DNA of 59,848 bases from Thioalkalivibrio halophilus (GCF_001995255.1 NZ_MUZR01000016.1:1-59848), one strand, 5' to 3'; shown: positions 30,745-40,575, numbered from the stretch's first letter. Notes: a model not told the origin generated them from the sequence alone. Program-made: numbers and translations.

Positions 30745-31218
30745 ATGATTAGCACCAAGCGTCGTGTCTTCCTGAAAGGCACTCTCGCCGCCGGTACCGT
30801 GGGCGCCGCCGTGGGCGCCGGCCTGCTGGCCCCGAGCAAGCTGCTCGCCGCCTGGTCCGACGACATGTTCCGCACCGAGGGCATGGCCGAGGCGATGAAC
30901 GCGGTTGCCGGTACCACCGACATGCAGCAGTCCGACGACATCGACCTGAGCGCCCCGGAAATCGCCGAGAACGGCGCCGTGGTCCCGGTCTCGGTCGAGG
31001 CCCACATGGACAACGTCGAGGAGATCGCGGTCTTCGCCGAGGCCAACGAGCGCTCCCTCACCGGCCGTTATGTCTTCGCCTCCGGCGCCAAGCCGAAGGC
31101 TTCGATGCGCATCCGCCTGGGTGATACCTCGGACGTGGTCGCCGCCGTCAAGGCCGACGGCAACTGGTACATGACGTCCCGCAACGTCGAAGTGACGGTG
31201 GGTGGCTGCGGCGGCTAA
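30745..31218 (+). CDS. soxY: SoxY, sulfur-carrier subunit
   Basis: A 157-residue periplasmic protein that carries sulfur intermediates on a C-terminal cysteine during thiosulfate oxidation. The twin-arginine signal KRRVFLKG (residues 5-12) is followed by a hydrophobic stretch and cleavage near LLAAW, so export is by Tat, in step with the tatABC genes downstream. The C-terminus is GGCGG, the swinging arm with the carrier Cys. A strong AGGAG precedes the ATG. soxZ follows after 46 bases. No soxXAB is in the window. Confidence 0.98.
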   Translation: MISTKRRVFLKGTLAAGTVGAAVGAGLLAPSKLLAAWSDDMFRTEGMAEAMNAVAGTTDMQQSDDIDLSAPEIAENGAVVPVSVEAHMDNVEEIAVFAEANERSLTGRYVFASGAKPKASMRIRLGDTSDVVAAVKADGNWYMTSRNVEVTVGGCGG

Positions 31219-31264
31219 GCCGGCACCCTCACCGATCCGATCAACAGTCTGGAGGTAAAGAACT

Positions 31265-31567
31265 ATGTCCATCCGTATTCGCGCCCAGGAACAGGACGGG
31301 ATGATCAACGTCCGCACCCTGCTGAGCCACCCGATGCATACCGGGGATCAGACCGATGATGCCGGCGAAACCATCCCCGAGCATTTCATTCAGACCGTCG
31401 AAGCCAAGCGCAACGGCGAAACCATGGTCACCGCCTACTGGAACGTGACCATCTCGCAGAACCCCTTCCTCGAGCTGGAATTCGAAGGTTCGTCCGGCGA
31501 TACCGTCGAGATCAGCTGGGAAGACAACCAGGGCGACACCGATTCCGAGTCGGTTTCCGTCCGGTAA
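31265..31567 (+). CDS. soxZ: SoxZ, partner of SoxY
   Basis: A 100-residue protein with an immunoglobulin-like fold that forms the SoxYZ heterodimer. It has the typical start [20 protein letters not shown] and a WEDNQGD near the end. No signal peptide, as usual: it is exported with SoxY. CTGGAGGTAAAG is a good ribosome site. A strong intrinsic terminator follows at 31592-31620, so soxYZ is a two-gene unit. Confidence 0.98.
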   Translation: MSIRIRAQEQDGMINVRTLLSHPMHTGDQTDDAGETIPEHFIQTVEAKRNGETMVTAYWNVTISQNPFLELEFEGSSGDTVEISWEDNQGDTDSESVSVR

Positions 31568-31591
31568 ATCCATCTCCATTGATGGATACGG

Positions 31592-31620
31592 AAAGGCCGG
31601 GGTTCACCCCGGCCTTTTTT
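31592..31620 (+). terminator. intrinsic terminator after soxYZ
   Basis: AAAGGCCGGGG TTCA CCCCGGCCTTT forms an 11-bp stem with a 4-base loop and is followed by T residues (six T in all at the end of the stem and tail). It lies 25 bases after the soxZ stop. Confidence 0.95.
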
Positions 31621-31714
31621 GTGGGTATCCGTATCCGACCCGCCGATGGGGCGGACAGACGTCGTGCTGCATGTCCCGGGCCGCGAGTACGGCATACCGG
31701 CCGGGCGCCAGCCT

Positions 31715-31723
31715 TGCTACACT
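31715..31723 (+). promoter_or_regulatory. possible extended -10 promoter for hisB
   Basis: TGC followed by TACACT resembles an extended -10 element, about 30 bases upstream of the hisB start. No good -35 is seen, so confidence is low. Confidence 0.35.
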
Positions 31724-31751
31724 GGAGCTTTCTGCGTCGAAGCCAGCCAAG

Positions 31752-32345
31752 ATGAACCAGCGTACCGCCTCCGTCCGCCGCGACACCCTCGAGACCCGGA
31801 TCTCCGTCGAACTGAACCTCGACGGCACCGGCCAGTGCCACACCGAGACCGGCATCCCGTTCCTCGACCACATGCTCGACCAGATCGCGCGTCACGGGAT
31901 GGTCGATCTGGACGTGCGCGCCGAAGGCGACCTGCACATCGACGACCACCACACGGTGGAAGACATCGGCATCACCCTGGGCCAGGCACTGGCGCAGGCG
32001 ATCGGCGACAAGAAGGGCATCCGCCGCTATGGCCATGCCTATGTTCCGCTGGACGAGGCCCTGTCACGGGTGGTGATCGACTTCTCCGGCCGCCCGGGCC
32101 TGGAGATGCACGCCGATTTCCGCCGTTCGCACATCGGCCAGTTCGATGTCGACCTGTTCCACGAATTCTTCCAGGGCCTGGTGAACCATGCGTGGATCAC
32201 CCTGCACGTGGACTGCCTGCGCGGGGACAATGCCCATCACGTAGCGGAGACCATCTTCAAGGCCTTCGGCCGCGCGCTGCGCGAGGCCGCGGAGGAAGAC
32301 CCCCGCGGCGCCGGCATCACGCCCTCCACCAAGGGCAGCCTGTAA
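31752..32345 (+). CDS. hisB: imidazoleglycerol-phosphate dehydratase HisB
   Basis: A 197-residue monofunctional dehydratase, without the N-terminal HisN-like phosphatase of E. coli HisB. Metal motifs are [11 protein letters not shown] (about 40-50), DDHHTVED (about 66-73) and DNAHHVAE (about 166-173). The start at 31752 gives [12 protein letters not shown], the family start; the open frame upstream is not family-like. First gene of hisBHAFE. Confidence 0.98.
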   Translation: MNQRTASVRRDTLETRISVELNLDGTGQCHTETGIPFLDHMLDQIARHGMVDLDVRAEGDLHIDDHHTVEDIGITLGQALAQAIGDKKGIRRYGHAYVPLDEALSRVVIDFSGRPGLEMHADFRRSHIGQFDVDLFHEFFQGLVNHAWITLHVDCLRGDNAHHVAETIFKAFGRALREAAEEDPRGAGITPSTKGSL

Positions 32346-32369
32346 GGCCCGCCGCAACAGGGAAGCCAC

Positions 32370-33035
32370 ATGGAAACCGTCGCCGTCATCGACTACGGCA
32401 TGGGCAACCTCCACTCGGTGGAGCGTGCCCTGACGCACGAGGCCGCACCCGGCCAGCGCATCCTGCGTACCGACGACCCGGAGATTCTGCGCGAGGCCGA
32501 CCGGCTGGTGTTTCCCGGCCAGGGGGCGGCCGGCGACGCGATGCAGGCCCTCGCCCGGCGCGGTCTCAACCGCCTGCTGCCGGAACTGGCCGGTTCACGC
32601 CCGTTCCTCGGGCTGTGCCTGGGGCAGCAGATCCTGATGGAGCACTCGGACGAAAGCGGTGGCGTCGACCTGCTGGGGGTGATCCCCGGCGGGGTCGCCC
32701 GCTTTCCGGAACGCAGCGATGCGCAGGGGCGTCGCCTCAAGGTGCCACACATGGGCTGGAACCGCGTGCAGCCCACCGGCGAGCACCCGCTGTGGCACGG
32801 CCTGCCGGAGACGCCGTGGTTCTATTTCGTGCACAGCTTCCGGGTGCAGCCGCGCGACGCGGCCAGCGTGGCTGCGCACACGGATTATGGCGAAACCTTC
32901 GCCTCGGCCCTCGCCCGCGGCTCGCTGTTCACCATGCAGTGTCACCCGGAAAAGAGCGCGGCCTGCGGGTTGCGCCTGCTGAACAACTTTCTGCGCTGGG
33001 ACGGCGACGCCCCGGACGCCCCGCAAACGCCGTAA
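32370..33035 (+). CDS. hisH: imidazole glycerol phosphate synthase glutaminase subunit HisH
   Basis: A 221-residue class I glutamine amidotransferase that supplies ammonia to HisF. The nucleophile is in GLCLGQQ (about 90), with the His/Glu pair in CHPEKS (about 196). YGMGNLHSV is the N-terminal family motif. AGGGAAG precedes the ATG. hisA follows after 15 bases. Confidence 0.98.
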   Translation: METVAVIDYGMGNLHSVERALTHEAAPGQRILRTDDPEILREADRLVFPGQGAAGDAMQALARRGLNRLLPELAGSRPFLGLCLGQQILMEHSDESGGVDLLGVIPGGVARFPERSDAQGRRLKVPHMGWNRVQPTGEHPLWHGLPETPWFYFVHSFRVQPRDAASVAAHTDYGETFASALARGSLFTMQCHPEKSAACGLRLLNNFLRWDGDAPDAPQTP

Positions 33036-33050
33036 CTGGAGGCGGAGAAG

Positions 33051-33788
33051 ATGCTGGTCATTCCCGCGATCGACCTGAAGGAAGGCAAGTGCGTGCGCCT
33101 GCGCCAGGGGCGCATGGAGGATTCGACGGTATTCGGCGAAGAGCCAGTGGAAATGGCCCGACGCTGGGTCGAGGCCGGGGCCGAACGCCTGCACATCGTG
33201 GACCTTGACGGCGCGTTCGCCGGCCGCCCGCGCAACGCCGAGGCGATCCACGCGATCGTCGAGGCCTTCCCCGACCTGACCATCCAGATCGGCGGCGGCA
33301 TCCGCGACGATGACACCGTGCAGGCCTACCTCGATGCCGGCGTGCAGTACGTGATCATCGGCACACGGGCGGTCAGCGCGCCGCATTTCGTCAACGACCT
33401 GTGCCTGGAATTCCCGGGTCACATCATCGTCGGCCTGGATGCCCGCGACGGCAAGATCGCGGTGGACGGCTGGTCCAAGCTCTCGCGTCACGACGTGATC
33501 GACCTCGCCCAGCACTTCGAGTCCGACGGCGTCGCCGCGATCATCTATACCGACATCGCGCGCGACGGGATGATGGAAGGCCCCAACGTGGAGGCCACCG
33601 CGAAGCTCGCGGAGAACGTTCGCGTACCGGTGATCGCCTCCGGCGGCGTCAGCTCGCTGGACGACATCCGCAGCCTCGCCCGCGGGGCCGACGCCGGCAT
33701 CGACGGCGTGATCGTCGGCCGCGCCCTGTACGAGGACGCCTTCACCCTGGAGCAGGCGCGCGCAGCCGCCCGGGGCGAGGACACCTGA
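33051..33788 (+). CDS. hisA: ProFAR isomerase HisA
   Basis: A 245-residue (beta/alpha)8 barrel that isomerises ProFAR to PRFAR. The catalytic Asp8 is in [12 protein letters not shown] and the second Asp in [12 protein letters not shown] (about 170); the phosphate loop is [20 protein letters not shown] is a good ribosome site. hisF starts one base after the stop. Confidence 0.98.
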   Translation: MLVIPAIDLKEGKCVRLRQGRMEDSTVFGEEPVEMARRWVEAGAERLHIVDLDGAFAGRPRNAEAIHAIVEAFPDLTIQIGGGIRDDDTVQAYLDAGVQYVIIGTRAVSAPHFVNDLCLEFPGHIIVGLDARDGKIAVDGWSKLSRHDVIDLAQHFESDGVAAIIYTDIARDGMMEGPNVEATAKLAENVRVPVIASGGVSSLDDIRSLARGADAGIDGVIVGRALYEDAFTLEQARAAARGEDT

Positions 33789-33789
33789 G

Positions 33790-34578
33790 ATGCTGGCACG
33801 CCGCATCATCCCCTGCCTGGACGTGGACGCCGGCCGCGTGGTCAAGGGCGTGAACTTCGTCGGCATCCGCGACGCCGGTGACCCGGTGGAGATCGCCCGG
33901 CGCTACGACGCCCAGGGGGCCGACGAGCTGACGTTCCTCGACATCACCGCCTCCTCCGACGACCGCAGCACCATCCTGCACGTGGTCGAAGAAGTCGCCT
34001 CGCAGGTCTTCATCCCGCTGACCGTGGGCGGCGGCGTGCGCGCGGTGGACGACATCCGCCGTCTGCTGAACGCCGGGGCGGACAAGGTGTCCATCAACAC
34101 TGCGGCGGTTCACCGGCCCGAACTGGTACGCGAAGCCGCCGACTGGGTCGGCTCGCAGTGCATCGTGGTGGCCATCGACGCGCGCCGCACCAGCGCCGAG
34201 GGCGAACCCCCACGCTGGGAGATCTTCACCCACGGCGGGCGCCGCGAGACCGGCCTGGATGCGATCGAATGGGCGCAATACATGGCCGAACTGGGTGCCG
34301 GGGAGATCCTGCTGACCAGCATGGACCGCGACGGCACCCGCAGCGGCTTCGACCTGGAACTGACGCGTGCGGTGAGCGACGCGGTGAACATCCCGGTGAT
34401 CGCCTCGGGCGGCGTGGGCAGCCTGGAACACCTGGTCGAGGGCGTGACCACCGGGCACGCGGATGCCGTGCTGGCGGCCAGCATCTTCCACTTCGGCGAG
34501 CACACGGTCGGCGAGGCCAAGGCCGCGATGGAAGCCGCGGGGGTGCCCGTGCGTCCTCTGCAGGAGGTGACGGCGTGA
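33790..34578 (+). CDS. hisF: imidazole glycerol phosphate synthase cyclase subunit HisF
   Basis: A 262-residue barrel that makes imidazole glycerol phosphate and AICAR from PRFAR and the ammonia channelled from HisH. Asp11 is in [15 protein letters not shown] and Asp about 135 in [21 protein letters not shown] is the family phosphate region. The stop overlaps the hisE GTG (GTGA). Confidence 0.98.
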   Translation: MLARRIIPCLDVDAGRVVKGVNFVGIRDAGDPVEIARRYDAQGADELTFLDITASSDDRSTILHVVEEVASQVFIPLTVGGGVRAVDDIRRLLNAGADKVSINTAAVHRPELVREAADWVGSQCIVVAIDARRTSAEGEPPRWEIFTHGGRRETGLDAIEWAQYMAELGAGEILLTSMDRDGTRSGFDLELTRAVSDAVNIPVIASGGVGSLEHLVEGVTTGHADAVLAASIFHFGEHTVGEAKAAMEAAGVPVRPLQEVTA

Positions 34579-34937
34579 ACGATCCCTCCGCAACCCCGCG
34601 CGAGCACCTGCTGGCGGCGCTGGCCGAGGTCATCGACGAGCGACGCTCCGCGGACCCCGAACGCTCCTACGTCGCGAAGCTGCAGGCACGCGGCCTGGAT
34701 GCCATGCTCAAGAAGGTGGGCGAAGAAGCCACCGAGGCGGTGCTGGCGGCCAAGGACGACGACGCCGATGCGCTGGTGTCGGAAATGGCCGACCTGTGGT
34801 TTCATACCCTCATTGTCCTGCGGGCGCGCGACCGGCACCCCGACGACGTCCTCGACGAACTGGCCCGGCGTTTCGGCCTGTCCGGCGTGGAGGAAAAGGC
34901 CGGCCGCGAAGTCGCAGGACAGCGTTCGGACAAATAG
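34575..34937 (+). CDS. hisE: phosphoribosyl-ATP pyrophosphatase HisE
   Basis: A 120-residue MazG-like enzyme removing pyrophosphate from PR-ATP. The GTG at 34575 has a near-perfect ribosome site AGGAGGTGA. The metal-binding helix motif is KKVGEEATE (about 46) with later acidic residues EMADLWFH. It is separate from HisI, which is not found here: in many relatives hisI lies between hisF and hisE. The tat genes follow 69 bases later. Confidence 0.95.
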   Translation: MNDPSATPREHLLAALAEVIDERRSADPERSYVAKLQARGLDAMLKKVGEEATEAVLAAKDDDADALVSEMADLWFHTLIVLRARDRHPDDVLDELARRFGLSGVEEKAGREVAGQRSDK

Positions 34938-35006
34938 GCAGCCTGTTGATTCGGGAACCCTCCCCGGTCAGGCTGTCCGGCAAGGAACTTATTTCGGAGA
35001 CACTCC

Positions 35007-35315
35007 ATGGGTATTGGTGGTATCAGCATCTGGCAGCTCCTGATCATCCTTCTGATCGTGGTCCTGCTGTTCGGCACGAAGAAACTGCGCAACATGGGCG
35101 GTGACGTCGGCTCCGCGCTGAAGAACTTCCGGCAGGCGGTCAAGGACCCCGACGGCGAGAACCAGAAGAAGGAAGAAGGCGAGGAAGGCGCGGAAGGCGA
35201 AAAGCCGGGCGTCGAGAACCAGAGCGAGGACGACGAAGGTCGCGTGGTCGACGCCGAGGTGAAAAAGCGCAGCGAGAAGTCCGGCGACAACGACTCGTCG
35301 GACAAGAACGCCTGA
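35007..35315 (+). CDS. tatA: TatA, twin-arginine translocase pore subunit
   Basis: A 102-residue protein with one N-terminal TM helix (about 7-23), hinge [10 protein letters not shown] and an amphipathic helix, then a strongly acidic, unstructured tail ([15 protein letters not shown] and onward). The tail is acid-rich, consistent with a halophilic lifestyle. GGAG precedes the ATG. It forms the operon tatA-tatB-tatC, and the Tat substrate SoxY is encoded 4 kb upstream. Confidence 0.97.
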   Translation: MGIGGISIWQLLIILLIVVLLFGTKKLRNMGGDVGSALKNFRQAVKDPDGENQKKEEGEEGAEGEKPGVENQSEDDEGRVVDAEVKKRSEKSGDNDSSDKNA

Positions 35316-35359
35316 TCCGGTTCCGGTCCGCAACGACCGGCCGGCAGCGGCGCTAAACC

Positions 35360-36139
35360 ATGTTCGACATCGGCTTCTGGGAAATCCTGATCATCGTCGT
35401 GGTGGCTCTCCTGGTCGTGGGACCGGAGCGCCTGCCCGGCCTTGCGCGCGAGATCGGCCGGTTCGTCGGCAAGACCCGACGTTTCGTCCAGAGCGTGCGC
35501 TCGGACGTGGAGCGGGAATTCCAGACCGAGGAGCTGCGCGAGATGGTCAAGAGCCAGGACCGCGAGATCCGCGAGCTCAAGCACATGGTCGAGGATACCG
35601 AGACCAGCCTGCGCGAGGATCTGGAGCAGACCGAACGCGAGATCAACCGCGAGCTGCGCGACACCGACGACACCCCGGCGGATGCGGATGCCAGCGAGGC
35701 GGCCGACAGGGACACGCAACCGGCGAAGCCGGCGCGTCCCGCGGTTCGCGAACGTCGCACCCCTCCGGAACCGGCCGGTCGCGAAACCGACACCTCCCGC
35801 ACCGATTCGGTGGAAGATGCCGGCACGCAGGACGCCGAGGCGGGACCCGCGCCGGAGGGACCGGCCTGGGACGCGGACGGCGGCGACCTCGAACGCGTAC
35901 CCGTCAGCCACGACATGGGCCCGGACCTGGCCACCGAAGATCCCGCTCTGGCGGCCGAACGCGAACAGCGCAGCACGCGGGAAGACGCTCGGGAAGAAAC
36001 GCCCCGGCGGCGCACCGCCGGCCGCCGGCCGCAGCGCCGCAACCAGCAGGCGCCGGAATCTCCGGAAGAACAGGGCGGCGACGGGCCGCAGGAAACCGAC
36101 ACCGACCACTCACCCCGCACGCCTGACGAACGCCCATGA
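35360..36139 (+). CDS. tatB: TatB, Tat receptor subunit
   Basis: A 259-residue protein starting MFDIGFWEILIIVVVALLVV, with conserved Glu8 and hinge GPERLPGLAREIGRF that mark TatB. A long coiled coil (about 45-100) and a 150-residue acidic/disordered tail follow, longer than E. coli TatB (about 171). Its stop overlaps tatC by ATGA. Confidence 0.97.
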   Translation: MFDIGFWEILIIVVVALLVVGPERLPGLAREIGRFVGKTRRFVQSVRSDVEREFQTEELREMVKSQDREIRELKHMVEDTETSLREDLEQTEREINRELRDTDDTPADADASEAADRDTQPAKPARPAVRERRTPPEPAGRETDTSRTDSVEDAGTQDAEAGPAPEGPAWDADGGDLERVPVSHDMGPDLATEDPALAAEREQRSTREDAREETPRRRTAGRRPQRRNQQAPESPEEQGGDGPQETDTDHSPRTPDERP

Positions 36140-37263
36140 GCAAGACCAGCCCGGGGGTCGAACCCACGGAAGAGGCCACCGAGACCCTGCTCTCCCACCT
36201 GATCGAGCTGCGCGACCGGGTCCTGCGGATGTTCATCGCCGTGCTGGTGGTGTTCCTGATCCTGTTCCCGTTCGCCAACCAGCTCTATACCTTCCTGGCC
36301 GATCCGCTGATGGCGCATCTGCCGGAAGGCACCAGCATGATCGCGATCGAGGTGGCCGCGCCGTTTCTGATCCCGTTCAAGCTCACCCTGCTGCTGGCGG
36401 TGGCGATCAGCATCCCGTACCTGCTCTATCAGCTGTGGGCGTTCATCGCGCCGGGGCTTTATCGGCACGAGAAGAGCCTGGCCGGGCCGCTGGTCGCGTC
36501 ATCGACGATCCTGTTCTACCTCGGGATGGCGTTCGCCTATTTCGTGGTCTTTCCGCTGATCTTCGCGTTCTTCACCGCGGCCGCGCCCGAAGGCGTGGAC
36601 GTGATGACGGACATCTCGCGCTACCTGGATTTCGTCATCCTGCTGTTCATCGCCTTCGGCATCGCCTTCGAGATGCCGGTGGCGACCATCCTCCTGGTGA
36701 CCATGGGGGCCACTACCACCGAGAAGCTGGCCGCCAAGCGCCCGTACGTGATCGTCGGGGTGTTCCTGGTGGGCATGGTCCTGACCCCGCCGGACATTAT
36801 TTCGCAGACCCTGCTGGCCCTGCCGATGTGGCTGCTGTTCGAGGTCGGTCTGATCCTTGCGCGCATCATGGAACGGCGCAAGGCCGAACGGGAGACCACG
36901 GCCGATGACGACCCGGACGGGCCCGATGACCCCGAGGGCGGACCGGGGGGCGGCCCGGGCGCGGGGCCGCAGAGCGGACCGGATTCCGGCCCCGCACCGC
37001 GATCCGGCACCGGCACCGCCGGGCCTGAACCCGCAGGCAGGGCGCCGGCCGACACCGCGGGCGAGACGCGTCCGTCCCCCGCGGCCCGCACCGGCTACAC
37101 CCCGCTTTCCGAGGCGGAAATGGATGCCGAACTCGATCGCATCGAGGCCGAAGACGCCCGACGCGGAACCGCATCCGCGGGCAACCGCACAGATGGGCCG
37201 GACGATGCGGCGGACGACACGCCGGACGAATCCGGGGGCCGCCCCGAGCGCGATCCCCGCTGA
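36136..37263 (+). CDS. tatC: TatC, Tat receptor, with long C-terminal extension
   Basis: A 375-residue protein. The first 250 residues are TatC with six TM helices, starting around LLSHLIELRDRVLR and including EKSLAGP and the signature region VATILLVTMGATTTEKLAAKRPY. About 125 further residues are Gly/Pro/Asp/Glu-rich and predicted unstructured (GGPGGGPGAGPQSGP region), which E. coli TatC lacks. The core reads signal peptides with TatB. The extension has no known function and could be a low-complexity halophile feature. Confidence 0.96.
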   Translation: MSKTSPGVEPTEEATETLLSHLIELRDRVLRMFIAVLVVFLILFPFANQLYTFLADPLMAHLPEGTSMIAIEVAAPFLIPFKLTLLLAVAISIPYLLYQLWAFIAPGLYRHEKSLAGPLVASSTILFYLGMAFAYFVVFPLIFAFFTAAAPEGVDVMTDISRYLDFVILLFIAFGIAFEMPVATILLVTMGATTTEKLAAKRPYVIVGVFLVGMVLTPPDIISQTLLALPMWLLFEVGLILARIMERRKAERETTADDDPDGPDDPEGGPGGGPGAGPQSGPDSGPAPRSGTGTAGPEPAGRAPADTAGETRPSPAARTGYTPLSEAEMDAELDRIEAEDARRGTASAGNRTDGPDDAADDTPDESGGRPERDPR

Positions 37264-37301
37264 TTCGCGACGGTCGCGGACCTCCAAACCGCGTGCGGAG
37301 C

Positions 37302-37310
37302 TGGTAAAAT
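37302..37310 (+). promoter_or_regulatory. possible extended -10 promoter for gpmI
   Basis: TGG followed by TAAAAT is a good extended -10, about 55 bases before the gpmI start. No clear -35 is seen 17 bases upstream. Confidence 0.4.
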
Positions 37311-37363
37311 TCAGCCTTCACTGATGATTCGTCCCACCCACGCACCCAGGTACCGAGACCGCG

Positions 37364-38914
37364 ATGGCTGATCCACGCACCACCCCTCGCCGCCCCGTCC
37401 TCCTCATCGTCATGGATGGGGTGGGCGTGAACCCCAGCAAGCTCAACAACGCCTACGCCGAGGCGGACACCCCCAACCTCGACCGTTATCTGTCGACCCG
37501 CACGCACACCACCCTGGATGCCTGCGGACGCGCGGTTGGCCTGCCCGACGGGCAGATGGGCAACTCGGAGGTCGGCCACCTGACGCTGGGAGCGGGGACG
37601 GTGGTCAATCAGGATCTCGTGCGCATCGACGATGCCATCGCCGATGGGAGTTTCTTCGAGAACGATGCCCTGGTGAGCGCGGCGCGGGCCGCGGCCTCCA
37701 AGGACCAGCCCCTGCACCTGATCGGACTGGTGTCCGACGGCGGCGTGCATTCGCATATCCGGCACCTGGTGGCCCTGATCGGCATCTGCCGCCAGGAAGG
37801 CGCCCGGCCGATCGTGCACATGATCACCGACGGCCGTGATACCGCGCCTCGCTCGGCGCTGAACTATCTCGAGGTCCTGGAACAGGAGCTGAAACAGGCC
37901 GGCGGATTTATCGCCACGGTCTGCGGCCGCTACTACGCCATGGACCGTGACAAGCGCTGGAACCGCACGGAGAAGGCCTTCCGCGCGATGGCCTATGCCG
38001 AGGGCGAGCCGGTTGGCAGCGCGCGCGAGGCGATCGAGGGTGCCTGGGCCGCGGGCGAGGATGACGAATTCATCAAGCCCCGCATCATCAATGGCGGGGC
38101 GCCGATGGGCACCGAAGTGGAATGCGTGCTGTTCAACTTCCGCAACGACCGGCCGCGCCAGCTGACCGCCGCTCTCGGCATGGATGACTTCGACGGGTTC
38201 GATCGCGGGGATTTCCACCCGGTCTCCGAGACCTGCCTGACCGAATACGACCCGCGCTTTCTGTCGCCGATCGCGTTTCCCCCGGAACGCCCGTCCACCA
38301 CCCTGGGTTCCACCATCGCCTCCGCCGGGATCCCGCAGTTCCACTGCGCGGAGACCGAGAAGTACGCCCACGTGACCTTCTTCTTCAACGGCGGCAAGGA
38401 GGAACCCTATGCGGGCGAGAAGCGGGTGATGGTGCCCTCGCCCGCGGTGGACACCTATGACGAGCAGCCGGAGATGAGCGCGCGCGAGGTGGCCGACGAG
38501 ACCATCAAGGCGATGGAAAGCGGGCGTTACGGCTTCATCCTGGTGAATTTCGCCAACGGCGACATGGTGGGCCATACCGCCCGTCGCGAGGCCCTGATCG
38601 AAGCCGTTCACACCCTCGACCGCGAGGTCGGGCGGGTGCTGGATGCGGCCGAGGCCCAGGAGTACTCGGTGATCGTCACCGCCGACCACGGCAACTGCGA
38701 CGAATACGTCGACCCGGTCACCGGGGCACCGCACACCCAGCACACCATTTACCCGGTGATGTGCATGATCCTCGACAGCCAGCGCTGGCGCCTGCGTACC
38801 GGCGGCGGACTCGCCGACGTCGCCCCCACGGTGCTCGAACTGATGGGCGTGCCCAAGCCGAGTGCGATGGGCGGACGCAGCCTGCTGCTGGAAGAGGTCC
38901 CCGACTCGGCCTGA
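37364..38914 (+). CDS. gpmI: phosphoglycerate mutase, cofactor-independent
   Basis: A 516-residue Mn-dependent enzyme interconverting 3- and 2-phosphoglycerate. Alkaline-phosphatase fold signs are IVMDGVG near the start, the catalytic Ser in GQMGNSEVGH (about 66), HMITDGRDT, NFRNDRPRQL and the C-terminal TADHGNCDE. Length fits the family. It has its own candidate promoter and converges with selO over a 19-base gap. Confidence 0.98.
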   Translation: MADPRTTPRRPVLLIVMDGVGVNPSKLNNAYAEADTPNLDRYLSTRTHTTLDACGRAVGLPDGQMGNSEVGHLTLGAGTVVNQDLVRIDDAIADGSFFENDALVSAARAAASKDQPLHLIGLVSDGGVHSHIRHLVALIGICRQEGARPIVHMITDGRDTAPRSALNYLEVLEQELKQAGGFIATVCGRYYAMDRDKRWNRTEKAFRAMAYAEGEPVGSAREAIEGAWAAGEDDEFIKPRIINGGAPMGTEVECVLFNFRNDRPRQLTAALGMDDFDGFDRGDFHPVSETCLTEYDPRFLSPIAFPPERPSTTLGSTIASAGIPQFHCAETEKYAHVTFFFNGGKEEPYAGEKRVMVPSPAVDTYDEQPEMSAREVADETIKAMESGRYGFILVNFANGDMVGHTARREALIEAVHTLDREVGRVLDAAEAQEYSVIVTADHGNCDEYVDPVTGAPHTQHTIYPVMCMILDSQRWRLRTGGGLADVAPTVLELMGVPKPSAMGGRSLLLEEVPDSA

Positions 38915-38933
38915 AGCCGGGCAGCGCCTCCCC

Positions 38934-40457
38934 TCAGGACGAGCAGCTGAGCTGGATGCCGCTGGCCCAGGCCGGCGGCAGCCCGGCGAGGTCCTCGTCC
39001 TCCGGCTGTTCGTCGAATGGCCGGCTCAGCACGCGCTGCAGTCGCTCGACCTCCGACAGGTCACCCTCCTCGGCGCGTTCGATGGCAGCCTGCGCCAGGT
39101 GGTTGCGCAGGATATATTTCGGGTTGACCGCCCGCATCGCCGCATGGCGCTCCGCGGTCGGTCGCGTCTCGTGGCCCAGACGGGCACGCCAGCGATCCTC
39201 CCAGGCCGCCCAGGCACGCGGGTCTTCCAGCTCCTCGAGGAATCCCTGACGCGCGTCCCCGTCTTCCAGCGCCGGCAACTGACGGAAGAAACGGGTGTAG
39301 TCGACGCCTTCGGCCGCCATCCGGGCGAGCAGATCCTGGATCAGGGCCTCGTCCTCGTCACGTCCGAGCTGCAGGCCCAGCTTGGCGCGCATGCGCCGCA
39401 ACCAGGCCGCGCGGAACTGCTCCTGGTACGCCTCGAGGACGGGCTTCGCCTGCTCCACCGCGGTGTCGATGTCGGGGGCACGGAACTGCCCCACCAGGGT
39501 CTCCGCCAGACGGATCAGGTTCCACTGAGCCACGCCCGGCTGACGGCCGAAGGCGTAACGGCCCCCCTGGTCGGTGTGGTTGCAGATGTAATCGGGGTCG
39601 TAGGCGTCCATGAACGCAAACGGGCCGTAGTCGATGGTGAGCCCGGTCAGGCTCATGTTGTCGGTGTTCATGACCCCGTGGCTGAAGCCCACTGCCTGCC
39701 AGTCGGCCATCAGCTCGGCGGTGCGGGCGGTCACGGTCTCCAGCATCGCGCGCACCGGGTCCTCGGCCTCGCGGTGCTCGGGGAAGTCATGGTCCAGCGC
39801 GTAGTCGATCAGCTGGCGCAGCCGCTCCGGATAACCGGCATAGTGGAAGTATTCGAAATGCCCGAAACGCAGGAAGCTGGGCGCCGCGCGCAGTACCACC
39901 GCGCCACTCTCGATGCGCTCACGGAACACCCGCAGCGAGGACCCGTAGAGGGCCACCGCGCGCGTGGTGGGGATACCCAGCGCCGCCATGTGCTCGGAAA
40001 CCAGGTATTCGCGGATCGACGAGCGCAGCACCGCGCGTCCGTCGGCATGACGCGAGAACGCGGTCGGACCGGAGCCCTTGCTCTGCAGTTCCCAGTGCTC
40101 GCCGGCGGGCGTGCGCACCTCGCCCAGCAACTTGGCCCGGCCGTCGCCCAGCTGCGGCACGTAGACCCCGAACTGGTGACCCGCATACACGCTGGCGACC
40201 TGCGGCGTGCCCGCCACCGGCTCGCCGCGGGTAATCATGCCGAGCCACGGTTCCGCGGCGAGATCCTCGGGCGTCAGACCCAGACGCTCGCGCATCGCCG
40301 GACTGCTGGCGAGCAGCCGGGCCCCGGGGAACGGGGCCGGCTCCGGGCGGTGATGGAAGGCGTCCGGCAGCGCGGCGAAACGGTTGATCCATTCCAGCCC
40401 GGCGCCCGACGGCGGTGTCTCCGGAGGACGTTCGCGGTTCGGCTCGGCGGCGGACAT
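38934..40457 (-). CDS. selO: SelO-type protein adenylyltransferase (YdiU)
   Basis: A 507-residue pseudokinase-like enzyme that AMPylates proteins. It has the family beginnings (ASVYAGHQFGVYVPQLGDGRA), the kinase Lys in QSKGSGPTAFSR, and HGVMNTDNMS with IDYGPFAFMD. The C-terminus is SCSS: cysteine takes the place of the selenocysteine found at this position in eukaryotic SelO. The ATG at 40457 (MSAAEPNRE) has GAGG 9 bases upstream; 40484 is the alternative. E. coli SelO modifies redox enzymes. Confidence 0.95.
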   Translation of the reverse strand: MSAAEPNRERPPETPPSGAGLEWINRFAALPDAFHHRPEPAPFPGARLLASSPAMRERLGLTPEDLAAEPWLGMITRGEPVAGTPQVASVYAGHQFGVYVPQLGDGRAKLLGEVRTPAGEHWELQSKGSGPTAFSRHADGRAVLRSSIREYLVSEHMAALGIPTTRAVALYGSSLRVFRERIESGAVVLRAAPSFLRFGHFEYFHYAGYPERLRQLIDYALDHDFPEHREAEDPVRAMLETVTARTAELMADWQAVGFSHGVMNTDNMSLTGLTIDYGPFAFMDAYDPDYICNHTDQGGRYAFGRQPGVAQWNLIRLAETLVGQFRAPDIDTAVEQAKPVLEAYQEQFRAAWLRRMRAKLGLQLGRDEDEALIQDLLARMAAEGVDYTRFFRQLPALEDGDARQGFLEELEDPRAWAAWEDRWRARLGHETRPTAERHAAMRAVNPKYILRNHLAQAAIERAEEGDLSEVERLQRVLSRPFDEQPEDEDLAGLPPAWASGIQLSCSS

Positions 40458-40575
40458 GAGGCGGCACCTCGGCAGCGGGAACATTGCGGGTTATCATGCG
40501 CCACATGTCGAGGGTACGTCCCATGGGCCCACTCGGCCCGGGACTACCGCCCGCCCGCAACCGAGGAGAACCGCC

